From: Anaerolineae bacterium
GTDB lineage: Bacteria; Chloroflexota; Anaerolineae; Aggregatilineales; Phototrophicaceae
NCBI GenBank assembly: GCA_020849765.1
Contig: JADLAY010000003.1
Location: 186,001 to 250,000, forward strand
Length of the DNA stretch: 64,000 nt
Direction: 5' to 3'
A program made the position numbers and the translations under genes. The first letter of the stretch is position 1. The number at the start of each line of letters is the position of its first letter. The notes beneath the pieces are model-generated. The model saw only the letters and a list, made by a program, of their open reading frames with translations. It did not search any database and had not been told where the DNA came from. Below are positions 26,615 to 35,605 of this stretch, in pieces.

Positions 26615-27331
26615 TCACGCGCGCGCGGCTGTCACCGTCAGCGCGTAAACCGCTCGTGTTCCAGCTGCCTGCGCGGCACGGGCGCAGGCATCCATCGTCG
26701 CTCCTGTCGTGTATACATCGTCAATGAGAAGCAGGCGCAGACCTTGTAATCCCTCCTCTTGTGCAACAAAGGCGTCAGCGACGTTTTCCTGGCGTTGAAT
26801 GTGATTCAACCCGACCTGGGAGGATGTATTTCGAATGCGACGCAAAGCGTACGGGTGACAGGGGATGCTCAGGATGTCCCCCAACGCCGTCGCCAGTTTC
26901 TCCGCTTGATTGTAGCCGCGCGAGCGCAAGCGCTCTTCGTGCAAGGGCACTGGCGCGATCAAGTCAAATTCCCAGCCCATCTCGTAGACACAGCGGGCGA
27001 GGCGATGGGCCAGGGGTTCTGCCACAGCGACGGCATGTTCGTATTTGAGCGCATGGACAGCATCCTGAAGTCGGAACTCGTGGATGCCGGTCGCGGCGCA
27101 GGCAGAGAGCGATTCGAAGTGATGGAGCGAGCGCACAAATGGCACGGCGTCGATCTCGCGCTGGCAGCGCGGGCACCAGTGCGTATCGACCCGGCCACAA
27201 CCGGCGCAGCGCGGCGGAAAGATCAGCGCAAGCGCACCTTCAATCCAGCGCTCAAACCGTTTATAGCGCAGAAGCCCGGCGTCCGCGCGGGCTTCTGCAA
27301 GAAATGTCGTCGTTGTGGGAACATCCGGCAT
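26615..27331 (-). CDS. comF: ComF family phosphoribosyltransferase-like protein
   Basis: 238 residues, typical for ComF. The N-terminal zinc-ribbon-type cysteines appear as PPRCAGCGR and WCPRCQREID. The phosphoribosyltransferase motif is LRLLLIDDVYTTGATMDAC near the C-terminus, and the SRGYNQAEKLATAL signature of ComF precedes it. ComF proteins are linked to DNA uptake during natural transformation in several phyla; in others the function is unclear. It is placed directly after the Tad platform genes, about 53 bases downstream of tadC. A functional tie to a Tad-type DNA-uptake pilus is possible but is only an inference from position. Confidence 0.92.
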   Translation of the reverse strand: MPDVPTTTTFLAEARADAGLLRYKRFERWIEGALALIFPPRCAGCGRVDTHWCPRCQREIDAVPFVRSLHHFESLSACAATGIHEFRLQDAVHALKYEHAVAVAEPLAHRLARCVYEMGWEFDLIAPVPLHEERLRSRGYNQAEKLATALGDILSIPCHPYALRRIRNTSSQVGLNHIQRQENVADAFVAQEEGLQGLRLLLIDDVYTTGATMDACARAAQAAGTRAVYALTVTAARA

Positions 27332-27384
27332 GGCGGCTTCCCGGCTAGTCAGCGAATGTGAACCTCTGGTGAAGTAATCTTAAC

Positions 27385-28320
27385 CTATATCGGCACATTC
27401 GTATTCATAAGGATAATGATCGACGGCCCCAACAGCACGATCCAGATCGACGGGAAGATCAGCAATACCATCGGGATCATCATTTTCACCGGCGCCTGGT
27501 GCGCTTTTTCTTGCGCGCGCTGGCGACGTTTGACACGCATTTGATCCGACTGCACGCGTAGGATGCGGCCCATGCTCACACCAAGCTGATCGGCCTGGAT
27601 GACGGCGGCAGTGAATGCCGTCACGTCGGGCACATCCATGCGGCTCGCCATGTCGCGCAGGGCGTCACGACGCAGTTTACCGAGCTGAATTTCGCGCAGG
27701 ATACGGCCAAAGGCCACGGCCAGGTCGTTATCCCACTTTTCGTAGACCTTGCCCATCGCCATATCGAAGCCAAGACCCGCCTCGACGCAGATCACCAACA
27801 GGTCGAGCGCGTCAGGCAGCGCCCTGAGAATATTCTCCTGGCGGCGGCGAATCTTGCTGCGAATGAGCAGTTCCGGCAGGATATAGCCGACGCCCGCGCC
27901 GCCGATCATGTATAGAATGCCCGTCCCTGCGCTGGTCGAGGTCGAGAAGACAAAAGCGACCAGAAAAGCCAGGATGACGAAGGCGACCATCAGCAGCAGG
28001 CGCGAGGCAAAGAACATCGAGGGTTCCCACGACATACCAGCCAGGTCAATCTTGTGGCGGGCGTCTTCAAGCTGTTTCTGCGGCGTCAGGCGGGTTGTCG
28101 CACCTGCGATTGCACGCAGGATCGGCAGCAGGACGCGGTCTTGAAACGACAGCGACAGCTCGATTTCCTCAAGCGACTGCGGGATCTCGCGGTCTTCGAA
28201 CATCGCCAGACGATCCTGGAGTGGATCTGTCTCGCTGTCGTCCTTCATACCCGCATACACGAGCCCGGCAACGATGACGCCGCCTACGACGACGATGATG
28301 AGTAACAGAATGGGATCCAT
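27385..28320 (-). CDS. tadC: TadC-like type II/IV secretion platform protein (T2SSF)
   Basis: 311 residues from the ATG at 28320 (GGAG nine bases upstream); the frame stays open upstream but that part overlaps the end of tadB. One N-terminal membrane helix (DPILLLIIVVVGGVIVAGLVY) and then the T2SSF domain: two helices near residues 110-150, the conserved ALDLLVICVEAGLGFDMAM segment, and a terminal helix at the end (PMVLLIFPSIWIVLLGPSI). It would form the inner-membrane platform with TadB, driven by TadA, to assemble the Flp/Tad pilus. Its 5' end is separated from tadB by 23 bases. Confidence 0.9.
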   Translation of the reverse strand: MDPILLLIIVVVGGVIVAGLVYAGMKDDSETDPLQDRLAMFEDREIPQSLEEIELSLSFQDRVLLPILRAIAGATTRLTPQKQLEDARHKIDLAGMSWEPSMFFASRLLLMVAFVILAFLVAFVFSTSTSAGTGILYMIGGAGVGYILPELLIRSKIRRRQENILRALPDALDLLVICVEAGLGFDMAMGKVYEKWDNDLAVAFGRILREIQLGKLRRDALRDMASRMDVPDVTAFTAAVIQADQLGVSMGRILRVQSDQMRVKRRQRAQEKAHQAPVKMMIPMVLLIFPSIWIVLLGPSIIILMNTNVPI

Positions 28321-28343
28321 GCCCGAAAACTCCGTCTCGCCAG

Positions 28344-29333
28344 TTAGATGTCGATATCGACAATTTTGTTGATCAGGGCCGCGCCGATGCCGATTAGCGT
28401 CAGACCCAGACCCAGCATCGGCCAACCGCACGCGCGATTCTGGAACAACAGGCCCACATAGCCCGGGTTGATGGTGTTCAGAAACAGTGCCAGTGCGATC
28501 GGCAGGAAGCTGATCAGGTAGCCCGTGATGCGGCCTTGTGCCGTCAACACGCGAATCTCACCCTTGAGCTTGATGCGCTCACGAATGGTGTAACCGATCA
28601 CATCGAGGATTTCGGCCAGGTTACCGCCGACCTCGCGTTGAATGTTGACCGCTGTGATGATCAGGTCAAGGTCTTCGCTCTCGACGCGCTCAAGCATATG
28701 GTCGAGCGCGGTCGCCATCGGAATGCCGATCTGCATCTCCTGGACAACGCGCTTGAACTCGGTCGCCGTCGGTTCCGGCGCATCACGCGCGATGGCTTCC
28801 ATCGCCTGCGGGACGCTGTAGCCGGAGCGCAACGCATTGACCCAAAGGCTGATCGTATCCGGCAGTTGGCTCTCGAATTGGCGCAGGCGCTTGCCGACGG
28901 CCATCGAGAGATAGATGCGCGGGGCGAAGAAGCCGGCAAACGCGGCGATAACGCCCATCACCAACTGCTGGCCGAAGAGGACGAAATAGCCGAGGACGAA
29001 AAACCCGACCAGCGAAATGACGTGCAGTGCCGCGAATTCGGCGACCGTCACTTTGAGGTTGGCGCGCGCAAGCTCCGTGCGCCACTTCTTGCCAAAGTTG
29101 CGCTCGGCCAGCACGTTATCGAGTTGTTCTTGCAGTGCTGTGGGTTTCTTCGAGCGCGATTCTTCTTCGGGCTGGATGTCGTCATCAACGACCGGTTCGA
29201 AGACCGCGCCGATATTCTCCAGGCGTTCTTCGATGACGTCTCGTTCGCCGCGTACACTGCGGATACCCCACACGAGCACCCCGATAGCGACGACCGCAGC
29301 AACGGCGATGATGAGGATCTGCATACTTTCCAC
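28344..29333 (-). CDS. tadB: TadB-like type II/IV secretion platform protein (T2SSF)
   Basis: 329 residues from the GTG at 29333 (AGGAAAA upstream); the ATG at 29324 is an equally possible start. N-terminal helix (MQILIIAVAAVVAIGVLVWGI), a cytoplasmic region of about 70 residues, then paired helices (ALHVISLVGFFVLGYFVLFG and VIAAFAGFFAPRIYLS). The T2SSF signature follows as LPDTISLWVNALRSGYSVPQ and GIPMATALDHMLERV, with terminal helices at 270-325. It pairs with TadC in the pilus platform. The gene order TadA-TadB-TadC is the standard one. Confidence 0.92.
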   Translation of the reverse strand: MESMQILIIAVAAVVAIGVLVWGIRSVRGERDVIEERLENIGAVFEPVVDDDIQPEEESRSKKPTALQEQLDNVLAERNFGKKWRTELARANLKVTVAEFAALHVISLVGFFVLGYFVLFGQQLVMGVIAAFAGFFAPRIYLSMAVGKRLRQFESQLPDTISLWVNALRSGYSVPQAMEAIARDAPEPTATEFKRVVQEMQIGIPMATALDHMLERVESEDLDLIITAVNIQREVGGNLAEILDVIGYTIRERIKLKGEIRVLTAQGRITGYLISFLPIALALFLNTINPGYVGLLFQNRACGWPMLGLGLTLIGIGAALINKIVDIDI

Positions 29334-29448
29334 GGCATTTTCCTACCAATACAGTTCGTCGTGCTTACTTTGATTCTAATGGCAGGACGAAACGCGAGTC
29401 AAGCAAATGGCGTTTCGTCCTGCCACATTCAGCTGAAAAGTTAGAAAG

Positions 29449-30858
29449 TTAGTACCCCTTGCCGATACCGAACACCGATGGCGGCAGATAGATACCCGCT
29501 GCCTCGATGCGGTCGATGAAGCGCGGGCGGATGCCGGTCGGGCGAATACGACCGATGATCTTGCCGCCCTCGACGCCCGTCTGCTCGAATTCGAAGATGT
29601 CGGACATGGTGATCATGTCGCCTTCCATGCCCTGCACTTCCGTCACCTTGACGACCTTACGCGAGCCATCGCGCATACGTTCCTGGTGGCAGATCAGGTC
29701 GACCGCGCTGGCGATTTGTTCGCGGATGGCGCGCACTGGCAGGTCCATACCGGCCATCAGGCACATGACCTCAAGACGCGCGATCGTATCGCGCGGGCTG
29801 TTCGAGTGGAGCGTGGTCAACGAACCGTCGTGACCGGTGTTCATGGCCTGGAGCATGTCGAGCGCTTCGCCGCCGCGGCACTCGCCGACGACGATGCGAT
29901 CCGGGCGCATACGCAATGAGTTGACCACCAGATCCTGGATCGTGATCTGGCCCTTGCCTTCGATGTTGGGCGGGCGACTTTCGAGCGTGACCACGTGTTC
30001 CTGGCGCAGTTGAAGTTCCGCCGCGTTCTCGATCGTGACGATGCGTTCGTTGTCCGGGATGAAGCCGGACAAAATGTTCAGCAGCGTGGTTTTGCCGGAG
30101 CCCGTGCCGCCAGAGACGATGATGTTCAGGCGCGAGATGATGCACGAGCGCATGAACTCGATGATCTCTTTCGTCAGCGAGCCTTTACTGATCAGATCTT
30201 CGACCGTGAGCGGGCGCTTGAAGAACTTACGGATAGTGATCGTCGGGCCGACCAGCGAGACCGGGCGGATGACCGCGTTCACGCGCGAGCCATCGGGCAG
30301 ACGCGCATCGACCAGCGGCGAGCTTTCGTCGATACGGCGGCCGAGCGGCGCGACGATGCGATCCAGAATGCGCATGACGTGATCGTCATCTTCGAACGAG
30401 ACGTTGGCGCGGTAGATGTTACCGGCGCGCTCGATGAAGACGTTCTTCGGCCCGTTGACCATGATTTCCGTGATGGTCTCATCCGCCAGCAGCGGTTCGA
30501 GCGGGCCAAAGCCGAGGATATCGGCGACAATCGACTCGAACAGGCGCTGCCGTTCGGCGCGCGCCAGCACCATGCTCTCTTCGGCCAGGATCGAGTTGAA
30601 CAGCTCTTCGATGTGGGAGCGGATTTCCGCCTTGCGCGACGTATCGATCGATTGGTCAAGCTCGTTCATCAAGCGCGATTGCACGCGGTTTTTGAGATCG
30701 CTGTAGGCTTTGTCCGTGCTCGGCTGCTGGCGCTGCACCACCGGCGTATTGCGGTTGCGCATGGCCGACAAACGCGATTCGTCACCTCCCTGAGGAGGCT
30801 CATCGCCCCCCTGGCCACCTGAGCCGCCGCCCTTTTGAATGCGATTCAACAATGACAT
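29449..30858 (-). CDS. tadA: TadA/CpaF pilus-assembly ATPase
   Basis: 469 residues, a typical length for CpaF. A low-complexity Gly/Gln-rich N-terminus precedes an N-terminal helical domain and the secretion ATPase core. Walker A is [17 protein letters not shown]; the Asp box is [18 protein letters not shown] and the His box [26 protein letters not shown] upstream and [14 protein letters not shown] downstream are usual for the TadA subfamily. It would drive both extension and retraction of the Tad pilus at the cytoplasmic face. The ATG at 30858 has a strong site (AGGAGG seven bases upstream). It lies 19 bases after tadZ. Confidence 0.95.
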   Translation of the reverse strand: MSLLNRIQKGGGSGGQGGDEPPQGGDESRLSAMRNRNTPVVQRQQPSTDKAYSDLKNRVQSRLMNELDQSIDTSRKAEIRSHIEELFNSILAEESMVLARAERQRLFESIVADILGFGPLEPLLADETITEIMVNGPKNVFIERAGNIYRANVSFEDDDHVMRILDRIVAPLGRRIDESSPLVDARLPDGSRVNAVIRPVSLVGPTITIRKFFKRPLTVEDLISKGSLTKEIIEFMRSCIISRLNIIVSGGTGSGKTTLLNILSGFIPDNERIVTIENAAELQLRQEHVVTLESRPPNIEGKGQITIQDLVVNSLRMRPDRIVVGECRGGEALDMLQAMNTGHDGSLTTLHSNSPRDTIARLEVMCLMAGMDLPVRAIREQIASAVDLICHQERMRDGSRKVVKVTEVQGMEGDMITMSDIFEFEQTGVEGGKIIGRIRPTGIRPRFIDRIEAAGIYLPPSVFGIGKGY

Positions 30859-30877
30859 CGCCTAGCCTCCTGTAAAA

Positions 30878-32221
30878 CTAGCGTCCAAGACGGAGCAACG
30901 GCTTCTTGGCCTTGTTCTTATCCGATTCCGTGTCATCTTCCGCGAAATCTTCGTCACCTGCAAGCTGCGCGAACAGACTGTCGGCCAGTTCGACCAATTC
31001 CTTGATCGGCGACCGGGTGCGATCGCGCTGGTAGGAGATAACGGGAACGCCTTTGTTGACGGCGCTCAAGACGGTGCGGTCATCGGCAGGAATCTGCGCG
31101 TCGACCGGCCGCTTGAGGTGTTTTTCGATGGTTTCGGTCGGGATGGTCACACGTGCGCCGCGCTGGCGTTCGTCTTCGACGCGATTGAGCACGAACGTCG
31201 TCTTGACCGCCGTGTAATTGAGCTTGTCGAACAGGTCGAGCACAAAGCGCGTGTTCTTGATCGAGGCCAGGGTCGGCGTCGACACCAGGACGACTTTCGT
31301 TGCCATGTCGAACAGCGCCAACTGCGACTCGTTGAGATGGGACGACGTATCGACCACCACGAAATCGTAGTTCTGCGCCACCTTTTCCAGGATGCGACCG
31401 ACGGCGTTGGGCACCTGCTCGACTTCGAGCGCCAGTTCGAGGCGCGGCGGGCCGAGCAGCACTTTGAGGCCGCTCTCATGCGACGAGACGACGCTATCGA
31501 AGAACTCGATGTCGAGATCGTCGATCTTGTCAACCAGATCGTAGAGATTGGACTGTGATTGCAGCTTCAAAAAGACGCCAACATCGCCAAACTGTAGGTT
31601 GGCGTCGACCAGCAGGACGCGAATGCCCTTCTTCATCAGGCCGGTGGCGATGTTGGTCGCGATGGTCGTACAGCCGACACCACCCTGCGGGCTGTAGACG
31701 ACGATGATGTGTCCGGCTCGCAGGGCATAAGCTTCGGTTTCGGGCGCAATCGTCGACGCGCGCAGGTCGCCTGGGGCGCCTTGCATCGCGGCCTGCTGCC
31801 GCCGGATGATCTCGTGCTGTTTATAGACAGCGCGGATCGTGCCATAGAGTTCGTCCGGGTCGACGGGCTTGATCAGATAGTTACGCGCACCCGCAAGCAT
31901 GGCTTTGCGGAAGTAATCGCTATCCTGCTGCACCGACATGATGATGACGGCTGCCGTGGGCACGACCTTGGAGATCTGCGAGGTCGCCTGGATACCGTCC
32001 ATGTCTGGCATGTTGATATCCATGATGACGACGTCGGGCTGTGTCTCCTGAACGATGCGCACGGCTTCCGTGCCTGTTCCCGCCGTCCCCACGACGCGGA
32101 ACTCCTGCTCTTCGAAGGCGAGCAGTTTCTTGATGTTTTCGCGGGTATCCGGGATGTCATCAACGATCACAACCTTGATGACATCTCGTGACTCGTTCCC
32201 TGCGCTTTTCTTGTTAAACAT
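30878..32221 (-). CDS. tadZ: TadZ/CpaE-like receiver plus MinD-type ATPase
   Basis: 447 residues. An N-terminal CheY-like receiver (about 15-135) has an intact acidic pair (KVVIVDDIPD), phosphoacceptor Asp (VVIMDINMPDMDG) and Lys (NYLIKPVDPDEL). The ParA/MinD-like domain follows, with a deviant P-loop PQGGVGCTTIATN in which the usual Lys before Thr is Cys, and later VVDTSSHLNES. Tad TadZ/CpaE proteins place the pilus machine at a cell site; many have an atypical receiver, whereas this one keeps the phosphorylation residues. The C-terminus is acidic and Lys rich. It is flanked by cpaB and tadA. Confidence 0.9.
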   Translation of the reverse strand: MFNKKSAGNESRDVIKVVIVDDIPDTRENIKKLLAFEEQEFRVVGTAGTGTEAVRIVQETQPDVVIMDINMPDMDGIQATSQISKVVPTAAVIIMSVQQDSDYFRKAMLAGARNYLIKPVDPDELYGTIRAVYKQHEIIRRQQAAMQGAPGDLRASTIAPETEAYALRAGHIIVVYSPQGGVGCTTIATNIATGLMKKGIRVLLVDANLQFGDVGVFLKLQSQSNLYDLVDKIDDLDIEFFDSVVSSHESGLKVLLGPPRLELALEVEQVPNAVGRILEKVAQNYDFVVVDTSSHLNESQLALFDMATKVVLVSTPTLASIKNTRFVLDLFDKLNYTAVKTTFVLNRVEDERQRGARVTIPTETIEKHLKRPVDAQIPADDRTVLSAVNKGVPVISYQRDRTRSPIKELVELADSLFAQLAGDEDFAEDDTESDKNKAKKPLLRLGR

Positions 32222-32283
32222 GCCCTTATCCCGAACTCATCATGTCTCGCTGAACGAGCCGACCAACAGAACGGGGTGACGGC

Positions 32284-33435
32284 TTAGCCGCCACTCCCTG
32301 CATCCGTACCAAGCTGGAGCTGATCCTCGACAATCAACTGGCGGATGCTGCGGATTGCCGGCTCGATGCTGTAGGGTCGGCGGCCCGGCAGTTGAATGTT
32401 GAACTCAGTCATGATGTAGTCAAGGGTAACAGGATCTGTCGCCACGCGCGAGGTATCGCGTGCCGAGCGCAGCACGAAGGTCAACGGCAAGCGCGCCTCA
32501 ATCGTGTACGTGAGCACGACCGCATCCTGCGGCGTGACGCCCAACGTCACGATGTCTGGCCGGGCAAAGGTCGGCGACGGCACAGCCGTGGCATTCCCAC
32601 CGCCCTGCGCCGCGGCATCGCCCTCGCCTTCGCCTTCAGCGGCGGGCGTGGGGGTCGCAGGCACGCCGATGAAGCGGCCATCGGGCGGGAATTCGCCCAC
32701 GTGCAGGACGAGCGCGTCCTGAATCGTGCGCTGCGTGACCAGACGTGGCCGTTGGCGCTCACTGGGGCCAACCACCGCGTTGCCGAACCCTAACGGATCG
32801 AGACGGCCTTCAATCGCGGTCGTCAGTTGGATTTCCTGGGTTTCCGGGTCTTGCGAAACAAGGGTGACCTTGTTCGGCAGGATCGTCTGGAACTCTTCGT
32901 CCACATCGACGAACAGCATCGACATGATCACGTCGACGCGATCGCCGTCCTGAACGCCGTAGGCGACCGACGTCAGCCGATCCATCGGCACGGCGATGGC
33001 GACCAACCCGCTCGGCAGAATCGCGGCGGCATCAGAGCCCACGCGTGCCAGGCTGGTCAGGTCGTCGACGACCATGTTCGAAAGAATCGGTTCCTCGCGG
33101 AAGATATCCGTGCGGGCAATCTTGCCGACGACATCTTCCAGATTGGTGATGCCGTTGATCGGCGCGGACTCCAGCGGCCACGGGCGAAGCGCCACCGCAT
33201 TCGGCGGAATCGGAATACCACGCGGCAGTTCCTGAACGGCAATCACGATCTCCGTCAGTTGGAGCGGCGTGGGCGTCGGAATATTCTGCTGGACTACCAC
33301 AGGCACCGGAGTGCCCTCAGTATCCGTCGTGGTAGCCTGTCCCCCCCCGGTGAGGTTCGGCAGCAAAAAGACAACTGCTGCAACAATGGCGACCAGAAGA
33401 ATCAAGATGATCAAAATCGTGCGAAGGCGTCCCAT
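32284..33435 (-). CDS. cpaB: CpaB/RcpC-like Tad pilus protein with SAF domain
   Basis: 383 residues from the ATG at 33435, which has the strong site GGAGG six bases upstream; an ATG at 33468 is less likely. Transmembrane anchor near the N-terminus (LRTILIILILLVAIVAAVVFLL) followed by a linker. The SAF-like region has VIAVQELPRGIPIPPNAV and a second strand pattern VAIAVPMDRLTSVAYGVQDGDRV typical of RcpC/CpaB. It also has an inserted segment with EGEGEGD. In other Tad systems the protein acts in the envelope near the outer-membrane pore; in a single-membrane cell that role must differ. It is the first gene of the assembly operon, and the promoter and dyad candidate lies upstream. Confidence 0.85.
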   Translation of the reverse strand: MGRLRTILIILILLVAIVAAVVFLLPNLTGGGQATTTDTEGTPVPVVVQQNIPTPTPLQLTEIVIAVQELPRGIPIPPNAVALRPWPLESAPINGITNLEDVVGKIARTDIFREEPILSNMVVDDLTSLARVGSDAAAILPSGLVAIAVPMDRLTSVAYGVQDGDRVDVIMSMLFVDVDEEFQTILPNKVTLVSQDPETQEIQLTTAIEGRLDPLGFGNAVVGPSERQRPRLVTQRTIQDALVLHVGEFPPDGRFIGVPATPTPAAEGEGEGDAAAQGGGNATAVPSPTFARPDIVTLGVTPQDAVVLTYTIEARLPLTFVLRSARDTSRVATDPVTLDYIMTEFNIQLPGRRPYSIEPAIRSIRQLIVEDQLQLGTDAGSGG

Positions 33436-33462
33436 GAAGATCCTCCGTCGGGTACGCAGTAG

Positions 33463-33534
33463 GTGCAATGTAGTGACACTTACCTTGCACTGCTGGGAGT
33501 TTCAGGTGTACTACTCACTCAGTATATGTGAGTG
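33463..33534 (-). promoter_or_regulatory. candidate tad promoter with dyad operator and leader hairpin
   Basis: On the - strand a -10 TATACT (33521-33526) lies inside a perfect 6-bp dyad, CACTCA-7-TGAGTG (33516-33521 and 33529-33534). The -35 region is weak. Downstream in the leader, the inverted repeat GTGCAA/TTGCAC (33463-33468 and 33485-33490) can form a hairpin about 28-55 bases before the ATG at 33435. A dyad centred on the -10 is the arrangement of a repressor-controlled promoter. Confidence 0.45.
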
Positions 33535-33604
33535 TAGTCTAGAAATACCACAATGAATCGGAAACAGTTCCAATGTACTGCCGATTCCCAGATTTAGGAG
33601 GCAT

Positions 33605-34681
33605 TTAGTCTTTCGTGGGCAATTCCATGCGCACGTTGGTGCCTTCTTCTTCCCCGCTAAAGATAGCCACCGAGCCTCCTACGAGTTCAAAGCGCTGCTT
33701 GAGCGTCACCAAACTTTGCGCGCGCGGGTCATGATAGTTCTCGTCGCCCATCAGGACGGCCTCGGCGTCAAAGCCACGCCCGTTGTCCTCCACCGTGATC
33801 TTGACTCGATTGCCGGATAGGTCCAGCCGGATCATGATCTCGGTGGCGTTGGCGTAGTCGCGTGCATTCACCATCAATTCTTGAATAGCACGGAAAATCA
33901 TCACCTCGCGGTGGGATTCCAACCGGCGCTCTTCACCCAGAATATCCAGCTTAACATCAATGTCATTCTTCTCACGGAATGCATCGACGTAACGCCGCGT
34001 GGTCGGGATGACGCCCAGATCGTCGAGCATCATCGGGCGCAGGTCGAAAATGAAATCACGTACCTTCTGGAAGGTGACGCTCGCCATGTCCTTCAGGCTG
34101 CCCAACTCTTCCGCCGCGCGCGCCGGATTGCGGTCGAACCAGCGCTGGCAGATCTCCGTCTGCAGAATGAAGTTGGTCAGCGATTGTGCCGGGCCATCGT
34201 GCATCTGCCGAGCCAGCCGTTGGCGTTCTTCTTCCTGCGCCTGGACGATGCGGACGATGCTCATGCTTTGCGCGGGCATCGGGTTAAGGCCGCCGGTCTC
34301 GCTCGGCAGTGTTTCGACGCCGCCCTGAATCCGGCTGTAGACCTGCGACAGAAGCTTGGCTTCCTGCTCAAGCAGTTCGCGGCTGCTCTGGAATTTCTCC
34401 AACTGCCCGCGCATGGTTGTCAGGCGAAACCGTGCTTCAATTGCTTCATCGTAGATCGAGCGAATGTCCTGGCGGGGTGTCGTGTCGATGTTATCCTGCA
34501 CGCGTCGCAGTTCGGTTGCGATGTCGGTGTTGCGCACCTGTTCGCGATCGACGACCAGTTGGGTCTGGTCGATCTGAACCTTCATCTCTGCCAGCTTATC
34601 GCGAATACGCTTCATTTCTTTCTGAAGCGTCTCCACGAGTTCCTCGCGTGACGACGTTTCCGTACGCAATTCTCTATCCAT
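33605..34681 (-). CDS. DegS/NarX-type sensor histidine kinase
   Basis: 358 residues with no clear membrane helix. A coiled-coil N-terminus (about 1-130) is followed by HisKA_3, with the phosphorylated His in EEERQRLARQMHDGPAQSL, and a HATPase domain ending with VEDNGRGFDAEAVL and FELVGGSVAIFSGEEEGT. The layout (cytoplasmic coiled coil, HisKA_3) is that of DegS-like kinases. The gene lies 38 bases after the NarL-type regulator gene and about 170 bases upstream of the Tad operon. Its input is unknown. Control of Tad expression is a position-based inference. Confidence 0.9.
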   Translation of the reverse strand: MDRELRTETSSREELVETLQKEMKRIRDKLAEMKVQIDQTQLVVDREQVRNTDIATELRRVQDNIDTTPRQDIRSIYDEAIEARFRLTTMRGQLEKFQSSRELLEQEAKLLSQVYSRIQGGVETLPSETGGLNPMPAQSMSIVRIVQAQEEERQRLARQMHDGPAQSLTNFILQTEICQRWFDRNPARAAEELGSLKDMASVTFQKVRDFIFDLRPMMLDDLGVIPTTRRYVDAFREKNDIDVKLDILGEERRLESHREVMIFRAIQELMVNARDYANATEIMIRLDLSGNRVKITVEDNGRGFDAEAVLMGDENYHDPRAQSLVTLKQRFELVGGSVAIFSGEEEGTNVRMELPTKD

Positions 34682-34719
34682 ATGATCTCACAATCTCAAC
34701 TGCCGCTGCTTATAGATTG

Positions 34720-35439
34720 TCAGTCTTCATTGTCTAATAAACGCACCCACCCGTGCCTTAAGGCGGTCACGGCGGCTTGCGTGCGATCCTGGACATTCAG
34801 TTTTTTCAAGATGGATGTCATGTGATTCTTGACCGTCTGCTGGCTGATGCGCAGCCGGCGCGCGATCTCTTTGTTGCTCATCCCGTTAGTGACGAACTGT
34901 AAGATCTCGGTCTCGCGCGGACTCAGGGGAACGTAGTGCTCTTCGGGGTCGACGACATACGGCCCGGTAATGGCTTCCAGGCTGCTGCTGATCCAGCGCT
35001 GTATCTCGTCTTCAGTCATGCGGCGCTCGCCGACGACGTAGTAACCGCTGGCGACGTCGCGGATGATCTCGACGAGATGATCCGGCGTGACGTCCTTGGC
35101 GCAGTAGGCAGACGCACCCGCGCGCATGGCGTGGAGCACCTGCTGCGTATCGTGATAAGCGGTCAAGACGATCACGCCAACGCGCGCATTGTCCGTCTTG
35201 ATCTGCCGGGCGACTTGCAGGCCGTTGATGGTGGGCAGGTTGATATCGAGCAGCACGACATCCGGCACGCGATTGCGGACGGTCTGCAACGCATCCTCGC
35301 CGTTCTGGCACTGCCCAATGACGCGGATATCATCCTCATATTCCAACGCACGCTGCAAGCCGTCGCGAAATAGGGGATGATCGTCAACAATGAGGACAGA
35401 TATTTCGTGCGTGTAGCGACGTTCTTGGCGTTCGTTCAT
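34720..35439 (-). CDS. NarL/LuxR-type response regulator
   Basis: 239 residues from the ATG at 35439 (GCGGAAG upstream); the frame is open further upstream but gives an implausible basic N-terminus. The receiver has VLIVDDHPLFRDGL, phosphoacceptor Asp in DVVLLDINLPTING, and VIVLTAYHD with YCAKDVTP. The C-terminal LuxR helix-turn-helix is LSPRETEILQFVTNGMSNKE and ISQQTVKNHMTSILKKLNV. It is the cognate partner of the downstream DegS-like kinase. A promoter candidate with 18-base spacing lies at 35508-35537. Likely targets, by position only, include the tad genes. Confidence 0.92.
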   Translation of the reverse strand: MNERQERRYTHEISVLIVDDHPLFRDGLQRALEYEDDIRVIGQCQNGEDALQTVRNRVPDVVLLDINLPTINGLQVARQIKTDNARVGVIVLTAYHDTQQVLHAMRAGASAYCAKDVTPDHLVEIIRDVASGYYVVGERRMTEDEIQRWISSSLEAITGPYVVDPEEHYVPLSPRETEILQFVTNGMSNKEIARRLRISQQTVKNHMTSILKKLNVQDRTQAAVTALRHGWVRLLDNED

Positions 35440-35507
35440 GCTTCCGCGCGGAGGCACTGCACCAGACGCAGACAACCGCTCATCCTTTCGTCGGTACGCT
35501 TTTCGGC

Positions 35508-35537
35508 AGTATACAACCAAACGTTCAAGCCTAGCAA
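35508..35537 (-). promoter_or_regulatory. candidate promoter of the NarL-type regulator
   Basis: On the - strand the -35 TTGCTA (35532-35537) and the -10 TATACT (35508-35513) are 18 bases apart, about 60 bases before the ATG at 35439. Confidence 0.45.
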
Positions 35538-35576
35538 ATCTCAAGTGCGGACTATACCCGCGTCGCCTGCTCAGGC

Positions 35577-35582
35577 TATAAT
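35577..35582 (+). promoter_or_regulatory. candidate -10 element upstream of pgeF
   Basis: A perfect TATAAT stands about 24 bases before the ATG at 35606. The -35 position (ATACCC at 35554-35559) does not match well, so this is a partial promoter call. Confidence 0.35.
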
Positions 35583-35605
35583 ACCGGCCGCATAACGAGA
35601 GTATC

